From positions 103,040-167,039 of the forward strand of contig NZ_JAFBDN010000002.1 of the NCBI RefSeq assembly GCF_016908275.1: a DNA stretch of 64,000 nucleotides, written 5' to 3'. Numbering within the stretch: the first letter of the stretch is position 1; every line of letters begins with the position of its first letter. A program made the translations under genes and the position numbers. This document shows, piece after piece, positions 25,143 to 33,011 of the stretch. The DNA comes from Periweissella beninensis. Its GTDB lineage: Bacteria; Bacillota; Bacilli; Lactobacillales; Lactobacillaceae. The notes below the pieces were generated by a model, which was not told the DNA's origin, did no database searches, and saw only the letters and a program-made list of their open reading frames with translations.

Positions 25143-26015
25143 ATGACAGTAATTAATCCAGAATTTCGATTAGCAGCTAGTACCCACACCGGAACCGTAG
25201 CCTTAAAAGTTGCTGATTTATCAAAGCAAATAGTATTTTATCAAGATGTTATTGGCTTACATCTTTTAAAACGTGAAGAAAAAGTGGCAAGTTTAGGCAT
25301 TAATAAAACACCATTACTGATTTTACGTGAAATTGATAATCCATTACCACTAACACGAAAAACTGGGTTATTTCATGTCGCATTTAGGATGCCTACTCGA
25401 AAAGATTTGGGTAATGCTTTGATTCACTATTTACAAACTAAAGCACCGATTATTGGAGCAAGTGATCATGGCTATAGTGAAGCAATTTATTTAACAGATC
25501 CTGAAGGCAATGGCATTGAAGTATACCGTGATAAACCAATGACCGACTGGGATATTCGTGAAGACGGAGAAATTGTAGGTATTATCATTGAAATGGACGC
25601 ACAAGGCGTTGTAGATGCGGCCAATGGTAATTGGCAAGGTTTTCCAAATCAGTCGGATGTTGGTCATGTGCATTTAAAAGTTGCTAATTTACAGATAACT
25701 GAAAAATTTTATACTGAAGTTTTAGGGTTATCATTAAAAAATAATTTTGGTCAACATGCTAAGTTTTTTGCAACTGGCAAGTATCATCATCATATTGGAT
25801 CCAATGTTTGGAATGGTCGTAATTTACCAGCAATGGCTGAAAATGATTTAGGGCTAGATTACTACACTTTCTTTGTAACAAGTTCAAATGAATTAGAGCG
25901 AATTGAGCAACACTTAGTAGAACAAAAAACGATTTTTGAAAAAGAAACAGTTGGGACGATATGGTTAAGCGATCCTAATGGTATTAAAATTAAGTTTCAA
26001 ACTGTAAAAGATTAG
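25143..26015 (+). CDS. Catechol-2,3-dioxygenase-like VOC protein (CatE/MhqO type)
   Basis: The 290-residue protein has two vicinal-oxygen-chelate domains (about residues 8-130 and 168-285). Candidate metal ligands are a His in the first strand of the second domain (VGHVHLKV), a His in YHHHIGSNVW and a Glu near the end, matching extradiol dioxygenases of the CatE group, which are about 285 residues. It would open or detoxify catechol/hydroquinone rings in the cytoplasm using Fe or Mn. It follows the hydrolase gene with its own GAGGAG ribosome site and is ended by a terminator, giving a two-gene detoxification operon. Glyoxalase activity is a less likely alternative. Confidence 0.82.
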   Translation: MTVINPEFRLAASTHTGTVALKVADLSKQIVFYQDVIGLHLLKREEKVASLGINKTPLLILREIDNPLPLTRKTGLFHVAFRMPTRKDLGNALIHYLQTKAPIIGASDHGYSEAIYLTDPEGNGIEVYRDKPMTDWDIREDGEIVGIIIEMDAQGVVDAANGNWQGFPNQSDVGHVHLKVANLQITEKFYTEVLGLSLKNNFGQHAKFFATGKYHHHIGSNVWNGRNLPAMAENDLGLDYYTFFVTSSNELERIEQHLVEQKTIFEKETVGTIWLSDPNGIKIKFQTVKD

Positions 26016-26034
26016 GTGAGCACAAATATTATTT

Positions 26035-26063
26035 GCGGTGGGTATTAAGTACCACCGCTTTTT
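26035..26063 (+). terminator. Terminator after the dioxygenase-like gene
   Basis: GCGGTGG and CCACCGC pair around GTATTAAGTA, followed by TTTTT. Confidence 0.88.
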
Positions 26064-26128
26064 AGTATCTGGTTAATCTTAGATAATTGGCTACAATGCT
26101 ATCAATCATAAAGCTGTTCAACTTGGCT

Positions 26129-26151
26129 GTGCAAGAAATCATTGCTTGCAC
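26129..26151 (+). promoter_or_regulatory. Possible operator upstream of the HTH membrane protein
   Basis: A perfect dyad GTGCAAG-N9-CTTGCAC lies 47 bases before the start codon and overlaps TTGCAC, a possible -35. It may be the autoregulatory site of the XRE-type protein that follows. Confidence 0.35.
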
Positions 26152-26197
26152 TAAATTGGTAATATTGGCAAAATTATTAAAAAAAGGAGAAGCTGTT

Positions 26198-26797
26198 ATG
26201 CAATTTGGTGAAAGATTAAAAAAGGCTCGAACTGATAAAAAGGTAACTCAAGAAGAAGTTGCAAAAGCATTTTTTATTACTAGACAAACTATCTCTAATT
26301 GGGAAACTGGTAAAACATATCCAGATATAGACAATTTAATAAAATTAAGTGATTATTATGCAATTTCATTAGATATTTTACTTAAAGAAGATAATCAGAT
26401 GGTTAATCATGTCGAAAAACAAATCGTATTTAGAAGTATTAAACCAATGATTTGTTTACTTCTAATAAGTGACATTATTTTTTTGCTAATAATTAGCTTG
26501 CAAATATCTAAAATATTGAGAATTGATCAAATTAGTATGTTAATTATAATTGGATTTGGTTGTTTAAATGCTTTTACCTTAATCGAAGCCAGTTTTATAA
26601 ACTATAAAATTGCAAGTAAATTGCAAAAACAACGTTTGCAAGTAAATAAATTTACAATTATTAGTAGTGCTTTGATAATAAGCGGATTGTTACTAAGTTT
26701 AGTTCTTGACCAACCTATGTTGGGTGGAGGTGTGACAGGGATTGGAATTGCTAGTTTAATAATTAGTCTTATAAAGCTTAAGTACCAAAAAAATTAA
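26198..26797 (+). CDS. XRE-family HTH protein with membrane domain
   Basis: The 199-residue protein starts with a Cro/C1-type helix-turn-helix (residues 5-60: ERLKKARTDKKVTQEEVAKAF, then TRQTISNWETGKTYPDIDNL) and continues with about four hydrophobic segments (from about residue 75 to 190). Such membrane-tethered XRE regulators are common in lactic acid bacteria, usually of unknown signal. ATG 26198 follows an AAAGGAGAAG ribosome site; the open frame upstream covers a terminator and operator and is not coding. The next gene, a disulfide reductase, starts 94 bases downstream behind its own promoter, so regulation of that gene is possible but not shown. Confidence 0.82.
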   Translation: MQFGERLKKARTDKKVTQEEVAKAFFITRQTISNWETGKTYPDIDNLIKLSDYYAISLDILLKEDNQMVNHVEKQIVFRSIKPMICLLLISDIIFLLIISLQISKILRIDQISMLIIIGFGCLNAFTLIEASFINYKIASKLQKQRLQVNKFTIISSALIISGLLLSLVLDQPMLGGGVTGIGIASLIISLIKLKYQKN

Positions 26798-26843
26798 AAT
26801 TAATTATAAAATGATTTTTGCTTATTTATTCTGGTAAAAATAA

Positions 26844-26860
26844 ATCGTATACGATATAAT
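26844..26860 (+). promoter_or_regulatory. Promoter with 12-bp palindrome before the disulfide reductase
   Basis: The perfect palindrome ATCGTATACGAT (26844-26855) runs directly into a consensus -10 TATAAT (26855-26860). Its position fits a repressor operator; the regulator is unknown. Confidence 0.5.
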
Positions 26861-26891
26861 TTAGGAAATAATATTTATAAAGAAGGTTATT

Positions 26892-28250
26892 ATGACAAAT
26901 TATAATTATGATGTTGCGTTTATCGGTGGAGGGCATGCTAATTGGCATGCTGCCATGACTTTACGTCAAGCAGGTTTAAAGATTGCTATCTTTGAAAAAG
27001 ACACAATTGGTGGAACATGTACTAACTATGGCTGTAATGCTAAAATTTTACTAGATGGACCAGCTGATGTATTACATCAGATTAAGAGTTATGAAAATAA
27101 TGGTCTTGTAGGTAATACTAAAATTGATTGGCCAGCGTTGATGGCTTATAAACACGCTAATATTGATCATCGTCATTTAGAACTAGAAGGTATGTTCAAG
27201 CAAGCAGGAATTGATTTGATTAATGGTCACGCACAGTTCATTAATGCTCATACGATTACTGTGAAGGATCAATCATTTACGGCCGATAAAATCGTATTAG
27301 GCACTGGGTTACGGCCACGAACGCTAGATATTCCAGGCAGTGAGTATATACATGATAGTCGTGATTTTCTTGATATGCCAAATATGCCAGCACATATTAC
27401 TTTCTTAGGTACTGGAATCGTAAGTATGGAGTTTGCTTCTTTAGCTAGTATGGCAGGAGCTAAAGTTACCATCATCAATCGTTCTGAACATATTTTAAAA
27501 GAGTATCCACAGAAATATGTTGCAAAAATTAAGCAATCATTAATTGATGCAGGGGTTGAGTTTATTTTTAATGCAGAAGTTGTTGATGTGTTGAAGATAA
27601 ATGATGATCATTTGACACTTAACTTAAGTGATAACAATAAGGTTGAAACTAATTATATTTTGAATGCTGTTGGGCGTATTCCTAATATTGAAAATATGGG
27701 GCTAGCTAAAATAGGTGTACAAACCAATAATCACGGGATTGTAGTTAATGAATTTTTACAAACAACTGTTGCAAATATTTATGCTAGTGGCGATGTTGTT
27801 AGTAACGCAATTCCTAAGTTAACACCAACTGCTACTTTTGAATCTAATTACCTAGCACAATTATTTTTAGGTATGAATAAGCGACCAATTGGATACCCAG
27901 CAATCGCGCAAACCCTATTTACGTTGCCACGAATTTCGCAAGTGGGAGTTGCATTGGACGTTGCGCAAGTTAGTGATGAATATACTGTTCAAACAGTACC
28001 ATATGGTAAAATGTTCTTATTTTCAACTAAAAATGAAGATCAAGCAGAAGTTAACTTTATTTTTGATAAAGAACAATTATTAGTGGGTGCAACTGTTTTT
28101 GGTGATGAAGCGCCCGAGTTAATTAATATCTTAGCACTAATAATTAGTCAAAAAATGACAGCAACAGATTTACAAAGTGTTATTTTTGCGTTTCCAAGTC
28201 AAAGTATTGGTTTAATTAGTGTTTTAGCAAGATATTTAAAAGTTAGATAG
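26892..28250 (+). CDS. FAD/NAD-linked disulfide reductase, glutathione-reductase-like
   Basis: The 452-residue flavoprotein has the FAD-binding GGGHANWHAA-type N-terminus, the redox pair C43 and C48 in GGTCTNYGCNAK, an NAD(P)-binding GTGIVSMEFAS segment near residue 175, the second FAD motif IYASGDVV near 297 and a C-terminal dimerisation domain. In glutathione reductase and dihydrolipoamide dehydrogenase that domain carries a catalytic His-Pro...Glu; here it reads F-A-F-P-S-Q-S-I-G (F434-P435), with neither His nor Glu. The substrate is therefore uncertain: a thiol other than glutathione, or an oxidase role, is possible. The gene is single, between its own promoter and terminator. Confidence 0.82.
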   Translation: MTNYNYDVAFIGGGHANWHAAMTLRQAGLKIAIFEKDTIGGTCTNYGCNAKILLDGPADVLHQIKSYENNGLVGNTKIDWPALMAYKHANIDHRHLELEGMFKQAGIDLINGHAQFINAHTITVKDQSFTADKIVLGTGLRPRTLDIPGSEYIHDSRDFLDMPNMPAHITFLGTGIVSMEFASLASMAGAKVTIINRSEHILKEYPQKYVAKIKQSLIDAGVEFIFNAEVVDVLKINDDHLTLNLSDNNKVETNYILNAVGRIPNIENMGLAKIGVQTNNHGIVVNEFLQTTVANIYASGDVVSNAIPKLTPTATFESNYLAQLFLGMNKRPIGYPAIAQTLFTLPRISQVGVALDVAQVSDEYTVQTVPYGKMFLFSTKNEDQAEVNFIFDKEQLLVGATVFGDEAPELINILALIISQKMTATDLQSVIFAFPSQSIGLISVLARYLKVR

Positions 28251-28257
28251 CTAGATA

Positions 28258-28308
28258 AAAAGAGTCCAGACGGAATGGTAATTATACCAAGGTCTAGGAC
28301 TTTTTTTA
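28258..28308 (+). terminator. Terminator after the disulfide reductase gene
   Basis: AAGAGTCCAGAC-type bases pair with GTCTAGGACTT, with an inner TGGT/ACCA stem, and a T run follows. Confidence 0.82.
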
Positions 28309-28401
28309 TTTGTGCTAATTTACTTAATGATTAGTTGCACAGTTGATAGTATTATATAATTAAAATTAAAATTAAAAGTAGATTAGAATAGGAGCTGACG
28401 T

Positions 28402-29325
28402 ATGCAGGACATTAAGAATAATTTAAAAATAGCAGTCATTCAAGATACCCCAAAACTATTTGATAAAAAAGCCGGATTGTTACAAGTTAAAAAATTAGTC
28501 CAAAAGGCAATTATGGCACAGGCTGAGTTAATTGTTTTTCCAGAATTATTTGTCCCAGGCTACCCATATGGTATGAATTTTGGTTTTAGTATTGGTGAAC
28601 GGACAGAAAAAGGGCGTGTCGATTGGAAAAGATATTATGATAATTCGATTTTAATTCCGGGACATGAAACTGATGAAATTAGTAAATTAGCAAAAATAAA
28701 TAAAGTATACATTAGTTTAGGAGTTTCAGAACGTGACAATTAACGGCACCTTGTACAATACAAATATAATTTTTAAACCTTCAGGAATAATGAAAGTTCA
28801 TCGAAAATTAAAGCCGACTGGTTCTGAAAGATTAATTTGGGGAGATGGAAATAAGGGCTTTTTTCCAGTTGCTGAATCACCTTGGGGGCCAATTGGTGGG
28901 TTAATCTGTTGGGAAAATTATATACCCTTAGCGAGAGTTGCGTTATACAAAAAGGGATTCACTATATATTTAGCGCCGAACACAAATGATAATTCAGAAT
29001 GGCAGGATACAGTTAAGCATATTGCTATAGAAGGACATTGTTATGTTGTTAATGCTAATCTATTTTTTAAAAAAAGTGATTACTCGCAAGATTTAGTAAC
29101 GAAGAATGATTTAAAAAAATAGATGAAGATGTGTGTATAGGTGGAAGTTGTATTATTGATCCTTATGGTCATTATGTTGTTGAACCATTGTGGCATCAAG
29201 CAGGAATCATATATGCGAATATTGATATGCAAAAAGTACCAATGAGTAGAATGGAATTTGATGGCATTGGGCACTACTCACATGATGACATCCTAAAATT
29301 AATGAAAAGTAAAGGGAGTTTATAA
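28402..29325 (+). pseudogene. Nitrilase (branch 1, cyanide-hydrolysing type), frameshifted
   Basis: The pieces together form a nearly complete nitrilase: FPELFVPGYPYGMNFGF with the catalytic Glu, HRKLKPT with the Lys and GGLICWENYIPLARVALYKKG with the Cys. The FGF and RTEKGR segments mark the true nitrilase branch rather than amidases. Two one-base lesions break it: an extra T at 28740-28741 creates a stop at 28741-28743, and one A is missing from the run at 29113-29119, creating a stop at 29120-29122. Correcting both gives one frame ending at 29325, overlapping the next start by one base. The indels lie in homopolymers, so a sequencing error is possible. Confidence 0.8.
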
Positions 29326-30440
29326 TGAAAATTGCAGCCTTTGGTGTTGAAGAGTGGTTAAATAAGTGGGAAAAAATGGCAAAATATGATTTAGCACAAA
29401 GTACAATTGCCGCATTAGACAATCGTGAATTAAGCGAGCTGATACCAGATAGTAACCAGTTACAGGCAAAATTAGCAACCATGCGTTTTGATTATGGTTG
29501 GATTGAGGGTTCACCGGAATTTAAACAAGAGGTCGCTAAGTTATATAAACGAGCAGCTGTTGATAATGTATTACAAACTAACGGGGCAACTGGTGGCAAT
29601 CATTTAGCGTTATATGGTTTACTGGAACCGGGGGATGAAGTTATTGCAGAGTATCCCTCTTATCAACAGTTATATGATATTCCTAAATCTTTTGGAGCAA
29701 AAGTAAAATATTGGCATATTAATGAAAAACAAGCTTGGTATCCGCATTTAGATGAATTAAAACAACTTGTCAATCCAAATACAAAAATGATTTGTTTAAA
29801 TAATGCTAATAATCCAACAGGTACTGTATTAAATGTAGCATTTCTTAAAAAAGTTGTGGAAATTGCTAAAACAGTAGATGCCTATGTTTTAGTCGACGAA
29901 GTTTATCAACCTTTTGCTGATCAAGTTCAAGTGGCTTCAATTGTAGATTTATATGATAAAGGTATTGCAACCAATTCGTTGTCAAAGACATATTCAATGC
30001 CCGGTATTCGAGTCGGATGGCTAGTTAGCAGTACCAAGATTATTAATAAGCTACGTAAATATCGAGATTACACAATGATTTGTGCAGGGGTCTTTAATGA
30101 TATTATGGCTGTACATGTTTTAGAACATAAAGCAGCAATTTTAGCGAGAAATAAAAAAATAGTCCTGACAAATTTAGCAGTTTACCAAGAATGGTTGAAT
30201 CAAGAACCACGTGTTAGTGCTGTTTTACCAAATGGTATATCAACCTCATTTCCAAAAATTAAGCTGCCAATTTCAACTCAAGAATTTTGCCAAAAACTAT
30301 TAGAGGAAACTGGCGTTTTACTTGTTCCTGGTGAAGCATTTGATTTACCTGGACATGTTCGTTTAGGATACTGTACAGACTTAGTAACCTTAAAAACAGG
30401 TTTAGCAAAAATTTCTGCTTTTTTACGGCAGTATGACTAA
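29325..30440 (+). CDS. PLP-dependent aminotransferase, class I/II
   Basis: The 371-residue fold-type I enzyme has the substrate/cofactor motifs TNGATGGNHLALYGLL near residue 85, NNANNPTGT near 160, DEVYQPF near 190, the PLP lysine in NSLSKTYSMPG near 222 and RVGW near 232. All key residues are intact. Its ATG overlaps the nitrilase stop by one base (TAATG), so the two were translated together. A nitrilase with an aminotransferase suggests metabolism of an amino acid derived nitrile or amide, but the substrate is not evident. A weak hairpin (30482-30499) follows. Confidence 0.88.
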   Translation: MKIAAFGVEEWLNKWEKMAKYDLAQSTIAALDNRELSELIPDSNQLQAKLATMRFDYGWIEGSPEFKQEVAKLYKRAAVDNVLQTNGATGGNHLALYGLLEPGDEVIAEYPSYQQLYDIPKSFGAKVKYWHINEKQAWYPHLDELKQLVNPNTKMICLNNANNPTGTVLNVAFLKKVVEIAKTVDAYVLVDEVYQPFADQVQVASIVDLYDKGIATNSLSKTYSMPGIRVGWLVSSTKIINKLRKYRDYTMICAGVFNDIMAVHVLEHKAAILARNKKIVLTNLAVYQEWLNQEPRVSAVLPNGISTSFPKIKLPISTQEFCQKLLEETGVLLVPGEAFDLPGHVRLGYCTDLVTLKTGLAKISAFLRQYD

Positions 30441-30671
30441 AAATAAGTGCGTTAAAACTGAAATACCGGTAGATTCGAAATCTTAAATACTGATTTAAGA
30501 ATTTCTTAATTATTTTATTTTGCACAAACTATGAAAAAAGTACTAATTATCACAAGTGGCTTACTTACTAATCATCGTCATATAAAATAACTTCTATAAA
30601 ACATTCCTAAACTTTGTGAATTTGTTATTGTAACAATCAATCAATGTGAATAAAAACTTTTGATATTTATC
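30441..30671. other. Intergenic stretch, no gene recognised
   Basis: It holds a 7-bp hairpin CTTAAAT/ATTTAAG (30482-30499) that may weakly end the aminotransferase transcript, and a 19-codon frame (30531-30590) without a ribosome site. The rest is AT-rich leader and promoter DNA of the aldehyde dehydrogenase gene. Confidence 0.5.
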
Positions 30672-30725
30672 AGAAAACGCTTACAAAAAGTGTATAATAA
30701 TGGATATAGCGAAGGTTGCTATATC
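30672..30725 (+). promoter_or_regulatory. cre-like site, -10 and leader hairpin of the aldehyde dehydrogenase
   Basis: AGAAAACGCTTACA (30672-30685) matches 12 of 14 positions of the CcpA box. TATAAT is at 30693-30698. A perfect 8-bp hairpin GATATAGC/GCTATATC (30703-30725) follows at the start of the transcript and may stabilise it. Confidence 0.6.
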
Positions 30726-30752
30726 TTTATAATTAGAAAAGAGGTTTATTTT

Positions 30753-32159
30753 ATGGCATATGCATCTATTAATCCTTACAATAATGAAGTATTGCATACC
30801 TACACGGATACAACTGATGAAGAAGTTGAAGTAGCAATTGCTTCAGCACACGCTCTTTACAAAAAATGGCGTAATGATCCAGTAAGTAGCCGCGCAGATA
30901 TTTTGTACAAGCTTGCAGATTATTTTGAAGCACACGAACAAGAATTAGCAGAAGTTTTAACAAAGGAAATGGGAAAACGCATTGTTGAAGCTAAGGGGGA
31001 AGTCGCATTAACAGCCATGATTGCAAGATACTATGCCGATAATGCTGAACGCGTTTTACAACCACGCACTGTTAAGTCAGTTATGGGTGAAGCACAGATT
31101 ATTTCGCGTCCAACTGGTGTAATTATGTCAGTAGAACCTTGGAATTTCCCTTATTATCAGGTTGTTCGGGTATTCGCTCCTAACTATATGGTAGGGAACC
31201 CAGTTTTACTTAAACATGCGCGCAATACGCCAGGTGCCGCTGTTGCATTTGAAAAAGCACTAGAAGCTGTTGGTGCGCCAACAGGTACTTTTAAAAATTT
31301 GTTTATTTCACATGATCAAATTGCTGATATTCTTGCTGACATGCGTGTCCAAGGACTTGCCTTTACGGGATCAGAAGTTGGGGGTCGAGCACTTGCTGAA
31401 GAGGCTGGGCGAAATATTAAAAAGAGTTCGCTTGAACTTGGTGGTAGTGATGCCTTTATCGTGCTTGATGATGCAAATCTTGAAGAGCTTGATAAAATTA
31501 TCGGTCAAGCACGTCTATATAATGCTGGTCAAGTATGTACTTCATCGAAACGTTTTATTGTTACTGAAAAGAACTATAACAAGGTTGTCGAAATGTTGAC
31601 GGCTAAGTTTGATGGCGTAAAAGTTGGTGATCCAATGGATCCAGCAACAAAACTTGCGCCATTGAGCTCAGTTAAGGCTAAGAATATTTTGGTTAAACAG
31701 GTTCAAAAAGCTCTTGATGGTGGAGCTACGCTAGCCTTTGGTGAAGTTGACACTAACCTAGAAACTGCACATTTTAATCCAATTATTTTAACCAATGTTA
31801 CTAAAGATAATCCAATGTTTTATGAGGAATTCTTTGGACCAGTTGGACAAGTGTTTAAGGTTAAGGATGAAGCTGAAGCGATCGAATTAGCTAATGATTC
31901 TAATTTTGGTTTAGGAGGAGTGGTTTTTGCTGGCGATCCTGATCATGGAACAGAAGTAGCTACTAAAATAGAAACTGGGGCAGTGTATGTTAATAGTTAT
32001 GGTGGCACATTACCTGAATTACAATTTGGTGGCGTGAAAAATTCCGGCTATGGTCGTGAGCTTGGAGAAGAAGGGTTAATGACATTTGTTAATCAAGAAC
32101 AAGTAGTTACACGTCGTAAACCAATTGACTTAGCAGATACCACAGGTGGCTTTGTTTAA
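30753..32159 (+). CDS. Aldehyde dehydrogenase, succinate-semialdehyde type
   Basis: The 468-residue enzyme oxidises an aldehyde to its acid with NAD(P)+. Motifs present are PWNFPYYQVVR near residue 130, FTGSEVGGRAL near 205, the general base Glu in LELGGSDAF near 230 and the catalytic Cys in NAGQVCTSSKRF near 263. Its length and overall pattern resemble succinate-semialdehyde dehydrogenases (GabD/SsaDH) of lactic acid bacteria, but no GABA genes are nearby, so the substrate is open. ATG 30753 follows a GAGG ribosome site. A cre-like box upstream suggests repression during growth on preferred sugar, and a terminator follows 116 bases later. Confidence 0.88.
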   Translation: MAYASINPYNNEVLHTYTDTTDEEVEVAIASAHALYKKWRNDPVSSRADILYKLADYFEAHEQELAEVLTKEMGKRIVEAKGEVALTAMIARYYADNAERVLQPRTVKSVMGEAQIISRPTGVIMSVEPWNFPYYQVVRVFAPNYMVGNPVLLKHARNTPGAAVAFEKALEAVGAPTGTFKNLFISHDQIADILADMRVQGLAFTGSEVGGRALAEEAGRNIKKSSLELGGSDAFIVLDDANLEELDKIIGQARLYNAGQVCTSSKRFIVTEKNYNKVVEMLTAKFDGVKVGDPMDPATKLAPLSSVKAKNILVKQVQKALDGGATLAFGEVDTNLETAHFNPIILTNVTKDNPMFYEEFFGPVGQVFKVKDEAEAIELANDSNFGLGGVVFAGDPDHGTEVATKIETGAVYVNSYGGTLPELQFGGVKNSGYGRELGEEGLMTFVNQEQVVTRRKPIDLADTTGGFV

Positions 32160-32274
32160 ACTTAACATTCTATCCTGTTACAAATTTTAAAAATAAATGA
32201 GCTTACTACTTAGTTAATGTCTTACGATAGATTAAGCAGAACTCTTTAATCATATTTTTTTCTACTACAAACTA
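32160..32274. other. Intergenic DNA, nothing recognised
   Basis: AT-rich bases between the aldehyde dehydrogenase stop and its terminator. I see no frame with a ribosome site or strong structure here. Confidence 0.5.
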
Positions 32275-32310
32275 AAAAGCCGAAGAGATTGACCTCTTTT
32301 CGGTTTTTTT
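32275..32310 (+). terminator. Terminator after the aldehyde dehydrogenase gene
   Basis: CCGAA-GAG pairs with CTC-TT-TTCGG with a two-base bulge, followed by seven T. Confidence 0.75.
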
Positions 32311-32409
32311 GCTCTTTGTCAAAGGGCACTGACAGACTTAAATAATTAAATTAATTTATTAAGCAACTAATTCTAAATTTTAATTTTTAATTAGTGTATC
32401 GCTCCGTCG

Positions 32410-32428
32410 AATTGAAGTAACTTCAATT
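32410..32428 (+). repeat. Near-perfect 19-bp palindrome
   Basis: AATTGAAGT-A-ACTTCAATT lies 13 bases before a strong ribosome site at 32439-32443. It could be an operator or a leader hairpin. Confidence 0.45.
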
Positions 32429-32449
32429 GACAGGAATTTAGGAGAAATA

Positions 32450-32632
32450 ATGACAAAAAACAATATAGTAAGATGTTCGATAAACATAGTAATTTCACCA
32501 AGCTATCACTTTATTCTAAGAGTGAGTTGCTTAGGAAACTTTGTAACAGAACCGCTTTACATCTTTGTTTGTACTATGTATAGTAGTACATATAATATAC
32601 GTAGATTACGAGGTGGCATATGTGAATATTAA
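32450..32632 (+). CDS. Possible small protein, 60 codons, unrecognised
   Basis: An ATG follows a very good ribosome site (TTTAGGAGAAATA). The frame runs 60 codons and overlaps the start of the YtrA-type gene by 11 bases. The predicted peptide is hydrophobic in parts with three cysteines and resembles no family I know. The promoter and operator of the next gene lie inside it, which argues against coding; a remnant of a lost gene is the main alternative. Function is not assigned. Confidence 0.25.
   Translation: MTKNNIVRCSINIVISPSYHFILRVSCLGNFVTEPLYIFVCTMYSSTYNIRRLRGGICEY
32569..32596 (+). promoter_or_regulatory. Promoter with YtrA-type operator
   Basis: TTGTAC (32569-32574) and TATAAT (32591-32596) are 16 bases apart. 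Between and over them lies a perfect dyad TGTACTA-N7-TAGTACA (32570-32590), well placed for autoregulation by the GntR/YtrA protein encoded next. Confidence 0.7.
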
Positions 32633-33011
32633 TCCAACAAGTGGAAAACCCCTTTATGAACAATTAATGTTTGGAATTAAGCAAGACATCTTATTAGGTA
32701 TCTTACAGCCAGGTGATAAACTACCATCTGTGCGAGAAATGGCACAACGTCAATTAGTTAATCCGAATACTGTTGCAAAAGCATATAAAGTCTTAGAATC
32801 ACAAGAGGTAATTCAGACTGTAATGGGAAGAGGAACCTTCGTGGCGACTCATAGTGAAACTCGTCAAATTGATGCCCGACAATTAAAAAAATTTAAAACC
32901 CAATTTAAAGAATTGATGACTGAAGGGATGTATCTAGGCTTAACAAAGAACGAGTTGATTAATTTGATTAACGAGTGGTATGGAGGTGATAATAGTGGAG
33001 TTAAAGATTAA
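32622..33011 (+). CDS. GntR-family regulator, YtrA subfamily
   Basis: The 129-residue protein has the GntR winged helix-turn-helix at about residues 10-75 (PLYEQLMFGIKQDILLG, then LPSVREMAQRQLVNPNTVAKAY) and only a short C-terminal helical tail, the hallmark of the YtrA subfamily, which regulates adjacent ABC transporters. The GTG start at 32622 follows AGGTGG by six bases; the upstream open frame covers the promoter. Its end overlaps the ABC gene start by 17 bases. A dyad upstream is its likely operator. In Bacillus the YtrA system responds to cell-wall antibiotics, a possible but unproven role here. Confidence 0.88.
   Translation: MNINPTSGKPLYEQLMFGIKQDILLGILQPGDKLPSVREMAQRQLVNPNTVAKAYKVLESQEVIQTVMGRGTFVATHSETRQIDARQLKKFKTQFKELMTEGMYLGLTKNELINLINEWYGGDNSGVKD

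Noticed and set aside
30531..30590. 19-codon frame starting with ATG before the aldehyde dehydrogenase gene
   Set aside because: No ribosome site, no terminator after it and no amino-acid bias, so it does not look like a leader peptide.
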